33,204 nt of DNA from Candidatus Methylomirabilota bacterium (GCA_025922915.1 JAICGY010000003.1:1-33204), one strand, 5' to 3'. Positions 8,671 to 17,638 are shown, counted from the first letter of the stretch. Program-made: numbers and translations. The notes: generated by a model not told the origin, from the letters alone.

Positions 8671-8688
8671 GGCGCGCTACGGCGCGCC
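8671..8688. terminator. short GC hairpin GGCGCGC-TACG-GCGCGCC between convergent genes
   Basis: Perfect 7-bp stem with a C(UACG)G tetraloop; no U-tract. Confidence 0.4.
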
Positions 8689-9060
8689 CGCCTCGGCCAG
8701 CGTCAGGAGGAACGCACAGTCCGCCAGCGCCTCGCCCGCGTGCGCCAGACCCGGCTCCATCGTCACGACCTCTCCCGGGCCCAGCGCGAGCGCCCGGTCC
8801 CCCACGCGCAGCATCATGCGGCCCGCGAGCACCTGCAGCGCGGCGGCGGTGGGGGCGTGGTGCTCGCGGAGGACGGCGCCCTGACGGAGGGCCGTGAGCA
8901 CGAGCCGGAGCCCCGCGCGCTTCGTCAGCGTGATGACATTGCGGTCCCCGTCGCGCCAGGCCGGCTCGCCCCTGAGGCGCTCGACCTCCTCGGAGAGACG
9001 AAGGTGAACGAAGGGCCCGCCTTCGGGCCGATCGGGGCGAGGCTGCCACGTCGAGCTCAT
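8677..9060 (-). CDS. cupin domain-containing protein
   Basis: 'LRQGAVLREHHAPTAAALQVLAGRMMLRVGDRALALGPGEVVTMEPGLAHAGEAL' double-stranded beta-helix cupin pattern; ATG at 9060. Confidence 0.75.
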   Translation of the reverse strand: MSSTWQPRPDRPEGGPFVHLRLSEEVERLRGEPAWRDGDRNVITLTKRAGLRLVLTALRQGAVLREHHAPTAAALQVLAGRMMLRVGDRALALGPGEVVTMEPGLAHAGEALADCAFLLTLAEAGAP

Positions 9061-9180
9061 GTCACCGTCCTCCTGTCCGGGCGTGGACCGCCCCGGCTCT
9101 CGGCTTCTGGAATACTGCGGATGCCCGCGGGCCGCCAGGAGTCGTGGAACCCGGGACCGGATCGCCGGACAGGAGAACGC

Positions 9181-10455
9181 ATGGAGCCACCCGTCTATCG
9201 CCCGTTCGCGCTGCTCGCGTTCGCGGCGATGCTCGGCGCCGGCACGCCGCTCGGCGTCGCGATGCTGGCGTGGCTGTACCTCGGCGGCCCCGCCGTGCGG
9301 ATGGAGCTCGTGCTCCTCCACGCCCACGTCCAGACCTTCGGCTTCTTCGCCACGCTGATCCCGGGCGTGGCGCCGCACCTGCTGGCGCGCTTCACCGGGC
9401 GCCCGCTCCAGCCGGGCCACGTTCACGCGTGGCTCGCCGCCGGTCTCGGCGGGGCGCTCGCGCTCCGGATCCTGGGGGCCGCCGCCGAGCGTCCGCTCGC
9501 CACGCTGGCGGCCGCGAGCGTGCAGGCGGTCGCCTTCGGTCTCTTCGGTCTCCGCGTGTGGCGGGCGCTCGACCCACCGCCACTGGCGCCGCTGCGGCTC
9601 CACCTGACGCTGGCGACGGCCTGGCTGGCCGCCGCCTGTGGCGTGGAGGCCGGGCTGCGCGCGACCGCCCTGGCCGCGGGCCTCGCGCTTCCCGACGTGG
9701 GCGCGCTGCGCGCCGTGAACGCGATGGGAATCTTCGGCGGCATCGCGGGCTGGATCCTCGGCGTCCTGCTGCGGGCGGGGCCGATGTTCGTCGCGGACTG
9801 GCGCCTCCCGGGCGCGCTGGTGCGGGCGGTGCCGCTCCTCCTCGCCGGCGCCGTCGTGCTGGCGGTGGTCGGGGAGGCGGGGGCGCTCGCGTCCGGCGAG
9901 ATCGCGGCGCGGGCCGGGGACGCGCTCGCGCTCGTCGCGATCGGGGCGGTCATGGCGGCGGGCGGCGCGTTCCGGCGTCCCGGCCCCTCGCTGCCGATGC
10001 TGTCGCGGAGCCCCGCCGAAGCGCGCCTGTTCCGGCTCGCCGCCGGCGCGGTGCCGGTCGCCGTCGCGGGGGCCGCGCTCGCGATGGGGCTCGCCGCCCG
10101 CGGCGTGCCGACGCACGTCGTGGCCGACGCCGTCCGTCACCTGCTGACGGTCGGGGTCCTCACCACCGTCGTCGTGGCCATGGCGTTCCGGCTGATCCCC
10201 GTCCTCGAGCAGCGGCCGCTGCCGTGGCCGGCCGCGCGCGCGGCGGCGTTCTGGCTGCTGCTCGCCGCCGTCGTCCTGCGCAGTGCGGAGGTGCTGGTGA
10301 GCGGCGGCCTCGTGGCGCTGGCGCCCGCCGTCGCGCTGTCCGGGATCCTCGCGTGGCTCGCCGTCGCCGGCGTCGCCGTCAACCTCGTGGCCGCGATCGT
10401 CAGCGCGGCCCGCCCGGAGCGCCCACGGCGTGCCACGCCGCCGGGCCCCCCGTGA
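9181..10455 (+). CDS. NnrS-like multi-pass membrane protein
   Basis: ~12 hydrophobic segments; 'LLHAHVQTFGFFATLIPGVAPHLLARFTGRPL' and 'HLLTVGVLTTVVVAMAFRLIPVLEQRPLP' resemble NnrS. Confidence 0.6.
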   Translation: MEPPVYRPFALLAFAAMLGAGTPLGVAMLAWLYLGGPAVRMELVLLHAHVQTFGFFATLIPGVAPHLLARFTGRPLQPGHVHAWLAAGLGGALALRILGAAAERPLATLAAASVQAVAFGLFGLRVWRALDPPPLAPLRLHLTLATAWLAAACGVEAGLRATALAAGLALPDVGALRAVNAMGIFGGIAGWILGVLLRAGPMFVADWRLPGALVRAVPLLLAGAVVLAVVGEAGALASGEIAARAGDALALVAIGAVMAAGGAFRRPGPSLPMLSRSPAEARLFRLAAGAVPVAVAGAALAMGLAARGVPTHVVADAVRHLLTVGVLTTVVVAMAFRLIPVLEQRPLPWPAARAAAFWLLLAAVVLRSAEVLVSGGLVALAPAVALSGILAWLAVAGVAVNLVAAIVSAARPERPRRATPPGPP

Positions 10456-11515
10456 CGTCCGCGGCCGGCGATGGCCAGGCGCAGCCCGGATCCTCGGCCA
10501 GCACGTCGCCGGTCGCCGCGAACGCCCGGGCCCGGCTGCCGCCGCAGCGCTCGCGGTACTCGCAGCGGCCGCACCGCCCCCCCAGCCGAGCGGGATCGCG
10601 CAGCGCCCGGAACACGGGACTGTCGCGGTAGACGGCGACGAGGTCGTCGCGGCGGACGTTGCCGGCGGCCAGGGGCAGGAACCCGCTCGGGCAGATCTCG
10701 CCCCGGTGGTCGACGAAGAGGAAGCCGTTGCCGTCGGTGACGGCGCGCCCGGCGCGGCCCACGAAGTCCGGTCGCGTGCGGCCGGCCGGCAAAGGGGGCG
10801 TCGCGCGGCCCGCGAGCACGCGGTGATAGTGCGGGGCCTCGGTCGTCTTCACGCCGAACGGGACGCGGCGCGCCAGGTCGGCCGCCCACTCGAGGACGTC
10901 CTCGATCTCGGTGGCGGCGAGCGCGGCGCTCACCTGTCCCCGGCCCACCGGGCTGAGGAAGAAGAGCGCCCACAGCACGACCCCGGCCTCCTCGACCTGG
11001 CGCGCCAGCGCCGGCAGCTCGCCCACCGTGCGGCGACACACCGTGGTGTTGATCTGGAGCGGGAGCCCGAGCGCGCGCGCCCGCTCGAGGATGCGCAGCG
11101 TGTGGCGATGGGAGCCGCGCACGCCGCGGAAGGCGTCGTGTGCCGCCTCGGTGGCGCCGTCGAGGCTGACGGCGAGCCGGGCCAGCCCGGCGTCCCGCAG
11201 CGCGCGGAGGCGGTCCCCGGTGGCCGCCGCGGTGCCGCTCGGCGTGAGGGAGACGCTGAGACCGCGGCCCGTCCCGTGGGCGACCAGCTCCACGATGTCC
11301 GGCCGTCGCAGGGGATCGCCGCCGGTCAGCACGAGCAGGGGGGGCGGGTCGCCGAAGGCGCGGACGCGATCCATCAGCTGGCGGCCCTCGGCGGTGGTCA
11401 GCTCCTCGGGGTCCCGCCGGGGAATCGCGTCGGCACGGCAGTGGACGCAGGCGAGCGCGCATGCGCGCGTCGTCTCCCAGATCGCGATGAACGGGGCCCG
11501 GTCGAACGCGCTCAT
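10400..11515 (-). CDS. radical SAM/SPASM-type protein (TIGR04053-like / heme-related radical SAM group)
   Basis: 'FDRAPFIAIWETTRACALACVHCRA' (CxxxCxxC), 'LVLTGGDPLRRPD', 'LAVSLDGATEAAHDAFRG', C-terminal 'CGRCEYRERCGGSRARAFAATGD'; ATG 11515. Confidence 0.85.
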   Translation of the reverse strand: MSAFDRAPFIAIWETTRACALACVHCRADAIPRRDPEELTTAEGRQLMDRVRAFGDPPPLLVLTGGDPLRRPDIVELVAHGTGRGLSVSLTPSGTAAATGDRLRALRDAGLARLAVSLDGATEAAHDAFRGVRGSHRHTLRILERARALGLPLQINTTVCRRTVGELPALARQVEEAGVVLWALFFLSPVGRGQVSAALAATEIEDVLEWAADLARRVPFGVKTTEAPHYHRVLAGRATPPLPAGRTRPDFVGRAGRAVTDGNGFLFVDHRGEICPSGFLPLAAGNVRRDDLVAVYRDSPVFRALRDPARLGGRCGRCEYRERCGGSRARAFAATGDVLAEDPGCAWPSPAADVTGGPAAWHAVGAPGGPR

Positions 11516-11608
11516 GGCATGGAGACCCTCCTGCCGCGATGGTAGGCGTGCCCGGCGCCGCTCCCATATGACCGGCGTCATGGTCCCGGCGGCGGGCCGG
11601 CCGGGGCG

Positions 11609-12046
11609 CTAGCCGCGCAGGGCCAGGCCGAGGGCGACGATCGCCAGGACGAGGAGGACGTTGACCCGGGCCACCCAGGAGGCGCGGAGGCGTGCCGCCG
11701 GGTCGGCGCCCGGCCGGCCGGCGCGCGGGCCGAGGACGAAGTCGTGGAACGCGCTCAGGACGACGGCGAGGATCACCAGCCCGGCCTTCGCCTGGAAGCG
11801 CGCCGTCCAGAGCAGCTCCGGGCGCAGCCAGAGGTTGCCGAGCCCGGTCGCCACCAGCAGGCCGATCGCGATCCAGCCCACCGTCCTGAACCGCGTGCCG
11901 AGATCGCCGACCAGGCGGGTCCGGAGCGCCGCGTCGGGCAGGCGGCGCGCGACCGGGACCAGGACGAGGGCGATGAAGAGCATGCCTCCCAGCCAGGTGA
12001 CGGCGGCGAGGACGTGGACGTAGCGGAGCGCCAGGGAGAGGCTCAC
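11609..12046 (-). CDS. CopD-like membrane protein
   Basis: 'LRYVHVLAAVTWLGGMLFIALVLVPVAR' and four TM-like segments; GTG start 12046. Confidence 0.6.
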   Translation of the reverse strand: MSLSLALRYVHVLAAVTWLGGMLFIALVLVPVARRLPDAALRTRLVGDLGTRFRTVGWIAIGLLVATGLGNLWLRPELLWTARFQAKAGLVILAVVLSAFHDFVLGPRAGRPGADPAARLRASWVARVNVLLVLAIVALGLALRG

Positions 12047-12065
12047 CGGGCGAGGATATCAATGG

Positions 12066-12103
12066 AGGTTGAACCTTTGCCCGGCTGGACGGAGAATCCG
12101 TCC
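12066..12103. promoter_or_regulatory. two palindromes: AGGTTGAACCT (12066-12076) and GGACGGA-GAA-TCCGTCC (12087-12103)
   Basis: Perfect arms of 5 and 7 bp in the 62-bp divergent CopD-like/DUF748 intergenic region. Confidence 0.35.
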
Positions 12104-12108
12104 GCACC

Positions 12109-15100
12109 ATGCCGGCTGAGGCCTCCCGCTGGGATCGACGGCTCCTGCGCCTGGTCACGGGGACCCGGTTCCTCGTCACCGTCGGCGTCCTGGTGGTGCT
12201 CGCCGTGGCCTACACGCTCGCCGGCTTCTTCCTCGTGCCCCGGCTGATCGCCACCTCCGTGCCGCGCTACGCGCAGGAGCAGCTCGGGCGGCAGGCGGAG
12301 ATCGGCGAGGTCCGGTTCAACCCCCTGCTCTTCAAGCTGGAGCTGAAGCGCTTCCGGCTGCGGGAGGCGGACGGGCGGCCCCTCCTCGGCTTCGAGCGCC
12401 TCTTCGTCGACTTCCAGCTCTCGAGCCTCTTCCGCGCGGCGTGGACCTTCGCCGAGATCCGGCTGGAGGCGCCCCGGCTGGACGTGGTCCTGGCGCCGGA
12501 CGGGCGGCTGAACCTGGCGGCGCTCCTGGACACCTTCGGCACGGGCGAGACCGAGCCGTCGTCCGAGCCGGCGGCCCCGCGGCGCGTGCTGCTGCAGCAT
12601 GCGGCGGTGCAGGGAGGCGTGCTGTCCTTCACCGATCTCTCGGGCCGTGCGCCCCAGACGGCGACGGTGGAGCCGATCGACGTGGACCTCCGGAACATCA
12701 CGACCCTGCCCGAGCGCCGCGGTCCCTACGCGATCTCCGCGACACTGGCCGGCGGGGGCACCGTAGGGTGGGAGGGCGAGGTGTCGCTCTTCCCGCTCGG
12801 CTCCACGGGCCGCTTCGGACTGCGCGGCTTTCCGCTCGTCACCGCCTGGCGCTTCGTGCAGGAGGATATCGCGCTCGCCGAGCCGGGCGGTCGCCTCGAC
12901 GCGGACGTGCGCTACGCGTTCGCGCATCGTGCTGGCGCCACGTCGCTCGACGTGGAGGGCCTCGACGCGACGGTCACGGGGCTCGCCCTCGCGCAGCGCG
13001 CGGACGGCGCGCCGCTCCTCTCCCTGGCGAGCATCCGCGTGGCGAACGGCCGGGGCGACCTCGTGGCACGCGAGCTCACGATCCCGGAGATCTCCCTGAG
13101 CCGGGGCCGGCTCGCCGCGACCGTGGGCCGGGACGGCACCGTGAACTGGCAGAGCCTGGCGACCACCCCGCCGGCGGCGGCCGCCGCCCCGCCGGCCGCC
13201 GAGCCTCCGGCCGGCCGCGCCCCCGCGCCGGTGGCGGCGCTCCCCGAGTCGCGTCCCTGGCGCGTCGCCGTCGAGAAGGTCCGGATCGAGGAGGTCGCCC
13301 TGTCGCTGATCGACCAGAGCCGGGCCGCTCCGCTCGCGATCGACGTCGCCGGCGTGACCCTGGGTTTCTCCGCGCGCGTGGAGACCGGCTCCGCCGGCCT
13401 GACGGGCACCGTGGGGGACATGGGGCTCACGCTCGCGCGCGTGGCCGTACGCGAAGCGGCCGCGAAGAGATCGCCGCTGCTCTCGCTGGAGGAGATCGCA
13501 GTGGAGGGCGGCCGCCTCGACCTGGGAGGCCGGCGGGTCGAGGTGTCCCGGCTCGCGGTGACGGGTGGGACGACGACGCTCGTGCGGACAGCCGATGGCT
13601 CGCTCCCGCTCGTCACGATGCTGGGACCGGCGGACCCGGGCAAGCCCGCCCGTCCTGCCCCGCCGGCGCGCGCCCGGCCCGCCCCGGCGCCGACGGCCAA
13701 GCCGTGGACGGTCGCGGTGGGGAAGGTCGAGGTCGCCGATCATCGCGTCTCCGTCACCGACCGCAGCGTCACCCCCGCCGTCCAGCTCGAGATCGACCGG
13801 ATCCGGGCCAGTGTCCGGGACGTTCGCAGCGACGGCACGAAGCCCTTCCCCTTCGATGCGAGCCTCCGCATCGCGAAGGAGGGCCGCTTCACCGCCCGGG
13901 GCCACGTGGCGCCGGACGGCCGCGCGGCCGACGCCGCGCTGAGCCTCGCCCGGCTCGCCCTCGCGCCGGCCCAGCCGTACCTCGCCCGGACCGCCGCCGT
14001 CGAGCTGCGCTCCGGCGCGGTGTCCACCCGCGGGCGGCTGACCTACCGGGCCGGCCGCGAGCGCGCCGCCGTCACCTACACCGGCGCGGTCGACGTCGAC
14101 GGCGTGCTCGTGGTCGAGGCCGCCACGGGAGACCCCGTGGTGGCCTGGAAGTCGCTGCACGCCGACACGCTCCGGTTCGGGCTCGCCCCCGACCGGCTGG
14201 AGATCGCCGAGGTGCGATTGACCGAGCTCGACGGCCGGCTGGTGATATTCCAGGACAAGAGCCTCAGCCTCGCGCGGCTCATGATCTCGCCCGGGACGCC
14301 GTCCCCGGGCGCCGCGGCCGCAACGGACCCGGCGCCGCCCGCCGCGGCCGGTTCCCTTCCCGCGGCCGGCCCACCGCCGGCGGCCGCGGGCGAGGCGGCC
14401 GGCTTCCCCGTGGTCGTCGAGCGCGTCCGGATCGACGCGAGCGCGATGGACTTCGCCGATCTGAGCCTGGTCCTGCCTTTCGCGACCCGCATCCACGGGC
14501 TGAGCGGGGTCGTGGTCGGCCTCGGCTCGGACACGGCCAGCCGCGCCACGGTGAAGCTGGGCGGCCGGGTGGACGAGTTCGGGCTGGTCACGATCGACGG
14601 CGCCCTCAGCGCGTTCCACCCCAAGGCTTTCACCGACCTCGCGGTGATCTTCCGCAACGTCCCCATGTCCACGCTGACGCCCTACAGCGCCACGTTCGCG
14701 GGCCGGCGCATCCGCGCCGGCACCATGGACCTCGACCTCCGGTACAAGATCGACGAGAGCGCCCTCGAGGGCGAAAACAAGGTCGTCCTGCAGCAGCTGC
14801 AGCTGGGCGAGCGCGTGGAGAGCCCGGGCGCGATGCGGCTGCCCCTGGACCTGGCCATCGCCATCCTGAGCGACGCGGAGGGGCGGATCGACATCGCGCT
14901 CCCGGTGCGGGGCAACGTCGATCACCCGGAGTTCAGCTACGTCCATCTCATCTGGCAGGCGCTGGTCACCGTGATCACCAAGGTCGTGACTTCCCCGTTC
15001 CGGGCGCTGGCCGGGCTGGTGGGCGGCGACGCCGAGCGCCTGCAGGCCATCACCTTCGATGCGGGTAGCGACACGGTCCTGCCCCCGGAGCGCGAGAAGC

Positions 15101-15663
15101 TGCGGCGAGTGGCCGAGCTGCTCGCCAAGCGCCCGCGGCTCGCGCTCACGGTGCACGGCGCCTACGACACGAAGGTGGACGGAGAGGCCCTGCGCTCGCT
15201 CCGCATGCGCCAGGAGGTGGCCCGGCGCCTCGAAGTGAAGCTGAAGCCGGGCGAGGACCCCGGGCCGGTGGCCTTCGACAGCGCCAAGACCCAGCGCGCG
15301 CTGGAGGCGATGCTCACCGAGCGCGGTGGCGCGAAGGCCGTGGAGGAGTTCCGGGCGGGCTACGAGAAGAGCACCGGGAGGAAGGTCCAGCGCGTGAACC
15401 CCGTCCTGGCCGTGGTGGGGCGCGGCAGCCCCGACGTCGCCTTCTACCAGGCGCTGTTCCGGCGGCTCGTGGAGGCCGCCCCGCTCGGCGAGGCCGAGCT
15501 GACCGCGCTCGGCCGGCGCCGGGGGGAGGCCGTCGCCCGCGTGCTGCGGGAGGAGGCGGCGACGGCGGCGCCGCGGGTGCAGGTGGGCGACACCGAGGCC
15601 GCCCGCCAGGCCGAGCGCGACTCCGTCTCCACGCGCCTCGAGCTCGGCGCCGCCGGGTCGTGA
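12109..15663 (+). CDS. DUF748 domain-containing protein (AsmA-like inner-membrane-anchored protein)
   Basis: N-terminal TM; 'VRFNPLLFKLELKRFRLREADGRPLLGFERLFVDFQLSSLFRAAWTFAEIRLEAPRLDVV' and 'FDAGSDTVLPPEREKLRRVAELLAKRPRLALTVHGAYD' typical of DUF748. Confidence 0.85.
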   Translation: MPAEASRWDRRLLRLVTGTRFLVTVGVLVVLAVAYTLAGFFLVPRLIATSVPRYAQEQLGRQAEIGEVRFNPLLFKLELKRFRLREADGRPLLGFERLFVDFQLSSLFRAAWTFAEIRLEAPRLDVVLAPDGRLNLAALLDTFGTGETEPSSEPAAPRRVLLQHAAVQGGVLSFTDLSGRAPQTATVEPIDVDLRNITTLPERRGPYAISATLAGGGTVGWEGEVSLFPLGSTGRFGLRGFPLVTAWRFVQEDIALAEPGGRLDADVRYAFAHRAGATSLDVEGLDATVTGLALAQRADGAPLLSLASIRVANGRGDLVARELTIPEISLSRGRLAATVGRDGTVNWQSLATTPPAAAAAPPAAEPPAGRAPAPVAALPESRPWRVAVEKVRIEEVALSLIDQSRAAPLAIDVAGVTLGFSARVETGSAGLTGTVGDMGLTLARVAVREAAAKRSPLLSLEEIAVEGGRLDLGGRRVEVSRLAVTGGTTTLVRTADGSLPLVTMLGPADPGKPARPAPPARARPAPAPTAKPWTVAVGKVEVADHRVSVTDRSVTPAVQLEIDRIRASVRDVRSDGTKPFPFDASLRIAKEGRFTARGHVAPDGRAADAALSLARLALAPAQPYLARTAAVELRSGAVSTRGRLTYRAGRERAAVTYTGAVDVDGVLVVEAATGDPVVAWKSLHADTLRFGLAPDRLEIAEVRLTELDGRLVIFQDKSLSLARLMISPGTPSPGAAAATDPAPPAAAGSLPAAGPPPAAAGEAAGFPVVVERVRIDASAMDFADLSLVLPFATRIHGLSGVVVGLGSDTASRATVKLGGRVDEFGLVTIDGALSAFHPKAFTDLAVIFRNVPMSTLTPYSATFAGRRIRAGTMDLDLRYKIDESALEGENKVVLQQLQLGERVESPGAMRLPLDLAIAILSDAEGRIDIALPVRGNVDHPEFSYVHLIWQALVTVITKVVTSPFRALAGLVGGDAERLQAITFDAGSDTVLPPEREKLRRVAELLAKRPRLALTVHGAYDTKVDGEALRSLRMRQEVARRLEVKLKPGEDPGPVAFDSAKTQRALEAMLTERGGAKAVEEFRAGYEKSTGRKVQRVNPVLAVVGRGSPDVAFYQALFRRLVEAAPLGEAELTALGRRRGEAVARVLREEAATAAPRVQVGDTEAARQAERDSVSTRLELGAAGS

Positions 15664-16229
15664 CGGGCCCGATGGCGTCGCTCCGTCGTCTCGCTCTCGT
15701 CGGTGTCGCGGTCCCTCTGCCGCCCGTACAGATAGCCGGCGCCGAGCGTGATCCGGTCTCGCTCGCCCCGCCTGACCGCGCCGGCGGCGATACCGATCGT
15801 CGCCGTCTCGGAGTTGCCGGTCGTGAACAGCCCGTTCGCGGACACGGACCCCGTCCACTTGACCGGTGACGGGTTGACCTGGGTCACGTCCCGGAGCGCC
15901 ACCGCCTGCGGCGCGCCTCCGGGCACGGGGACCAGCCGGATGCTGCCCGCGGGCCCGGACATCACCGGCGACGTGATGACCGTCTTGTCGCCGAGGCGGA
16001 CGGCGACGGGCGCGTCGGTGGCGAACGTCTTCACCCTGGCGAGGTCGATCGTGACGGTGCCGGCGCTCTCGGTCTTCATCGTGAGCTTGCCCTGGGCCGC
16101 CTCGACGATCGTGCCCGTCAGGCGGTCACCGTTGAGGAACACGACCTCGTCCGCTGACGCGACGCTCGTCACGGCGAGCGAGAACCCCAGCCCGGCCACG
16201 ATCGACATCACACGACAGGCTCGTCCCAT
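15444..16229 (-). pseudogene. 3'-truncated DUF481-type outer-membrane protein gene; C-terminal part of the ORF is antisense to the DUF748 gene
   Basis: Signal peptide + 'DEVVFLNGDRLTGTIVEAAQGKLTMKTESAGTVTIDLARVKTFATD...VKWTGSVSANGLFTTGNSETATIGIAAGAVRRGERDRITLGAGYLYGRQ', then low-quality Arg/Ser-rich translation from about 15678 onward. Confidence 0.6.
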
Positions 16230-16266
16230 GGAGGCCTCCCGACCCGAGAGAAGTGTGCACGCCGGT

Positions 16267-16279
16267 CGGTAGACTACCG
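16267..16279. promoter_or_regulatory. 13-bp palindrome CGGTAGACTACCG upstream of first liv operon
   Basis: Perfect 6-bp arms around one base in the divergent intergenic region. Confidence 0.35.
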
Positions 16280-16398
16280 GGTTTGCGGCCGGGCGGCGAC
16301 TGCCGTACCATCCGGGCGCGAGGCGCCACCCCCGCGCAGGTCCCGGGCGTGGCGTCGAACGACGACGGCCCGCCACGTCTCACCGGGAGGTGCGAGTC

Positions 16399-17628
16399 AT
16401 GACGCCCATCGATCGGAGGACGTTCCTCGCAGGCTCGACCGCGCTCGGCGCCGCCGCGATGGTCGGGGGGGTCCCCGCCGTCGCGCGGGCGGCCAAGACC
16501 ACGACCATCCTCGGCATCTTCCCGCTCACGGGCCCCTATGCCGACACCGGCCCGCTGATGAGCAAGGCGGCGGAGATGGCGCTCAAGGAGGTCGACTACG
16601 AGGTCGCGGGGCAGAAGCTCCGGTACGTGACGCGCGACAGCGAGACGAAGGCCGGCTCCGCCACGCGCCGGGCGGAGGAAGCCATCGCCTCCGACGACGT
16701 CAAGTACATCGTCGGCCCCTGGTCCTCGGGGGTCGCGCTGGCGGTGGGCGAGGTGGCCCGCAAGCGGAAGGTCGTCCACTGGTTCAGCGGCGGCACCGAG
16801 GACATCTCGGGCAAGCGCTGCCACCGCTACGCCTTCCAGTGGGCGGCCAGCCCGTGGACGGCCATGGACGTCGTCCTCGCCACCTTCCGCAAGCAGAACC
16901 AGAAGGCGAAGCGGCTCTACCTCTTCATCGTCGACTACGCGTTCGGGTGGTCGCTGCAGAAGTACGTGGAGACGCTGGCCCCGGGCCACGGCTTCGAGGT
17001 GGTCGGCGTCGACCGGCACCCGCTCGGCCAGCGCGAGTACTCGTCCTACATCACGAAGGCGGCGGCGACCAATCCCGACGCCATCTACATGGTCAACTTC
17101 GGGCTCGACACCGTCTCGGCGGTCCGCCAGCTCTTCAACTTCGGCATGACCCCGAAGATCCCCGTCATCCTGTCGTGGTCGGCCGGCGTGGAAGAGCTGG
17201 TGCAGATGAGCCCCGAGATGCGGCAGAACATGCTGGTGGGGACGAACTTCTACTACACGATCGACACCCCGGTGGCGAAGAAGTTCGTGGCCGAGTACCG
17301 CAAGCAGGACTCGAAGGGGTTGCCGCCGGGGTACGCGCCCGGCGCCTCCTACGGCTGCATGCGCATGGTCCTGGCCGGCATGCGGGCGGCCAAGAGCACG
17401 GACGTGCCGGCGGTCATCAAGGCCACCGAGGGGCTGAAGATCGACGACCTGGTCGGCGAGCAGACGGTGGTGGCCCGCAACCACCAGACGGTGCGCCCGT
17501 ACTTCGTGCTCAAGACCACGCCGAAGTCGGAGATGAAGGACGACTACGACTTCGGGACGATCATCAACAGCAGCGCCAAGGAGCAGCCGGGCGAGCTGAA
17601 CGAGTGCAAGGACATCGGGTCGCTCTAG
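16399..17628 (+). CDS. branched-chain amino acid-type ABC transporter substrate-binding protein (Tat-like signal)
   Basis: 'MTPIDRRTFLAGSTALGAAAMVGGVPAVARA' signal; 'GIFPLTGPYADTGPLMSKAAEMALKEVDY', periplasmic binding fold; first gene of liv operon. Confidence 0.9.
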   Translation: MTPIDRRTFLAGSTALGAAAMVGGVPAVARAAKTTTILGIFPLTGPYADTGPLMSKAAEMALKEVDYEVAGQKLRYVTRDSETKAGSATRRAEEAIASDDVKYIVGPWSSGVALAVGEVARKRKVVHWFSGGTEDISGKRCHRYAFQWAASPWTAMDVVLATFRKQNQKAKRLYLFIVDYAFGWSLQKYVETLAPGHGFEVVGVDRHPLGQREYSSYITKAAATNPDAIYMVNFGLDTVSAVRQLFNFGMTPKIPVILSWSAGVEELVQMSPEMRQNMLVGTNFYYTIDTPVAKKFVAEYRKQDSKGLPPGYAPGASYGCMRMVLAGMRAAKSTDVPAVIKATEGLKIDDLVGEQTVVARNHQTVRPYFVLKTTPKSEMKDDYDFGTIINSSAKEQPGELNECKDIGSL

Positions 17629-17638
17629 AGCGGGCCCG

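Noticed and set aside
5681-9049. 1122-aa minus-strand ORF opposite the SDR/crotonase/dehydrogenase genes
   Set aside because: Antisense GC-skew artefact; + strand ORFs carry clear family motifs.
13160-14410. GCC/GCG-rich tracts in the DUF748 gene considered as DNA repeats
   Set aside because: They encode Pro/Ala linkers in frame; explained by the protein rather than an independent repeat element.
12043-15858. 1271-aa minus-strand ORF opposite the DUF748 gene
   Set aside because: Composition is low-complexity Arg/Gly/Glu/His-rich and mirrors the sense gene's codon structure; no recognisable domain.
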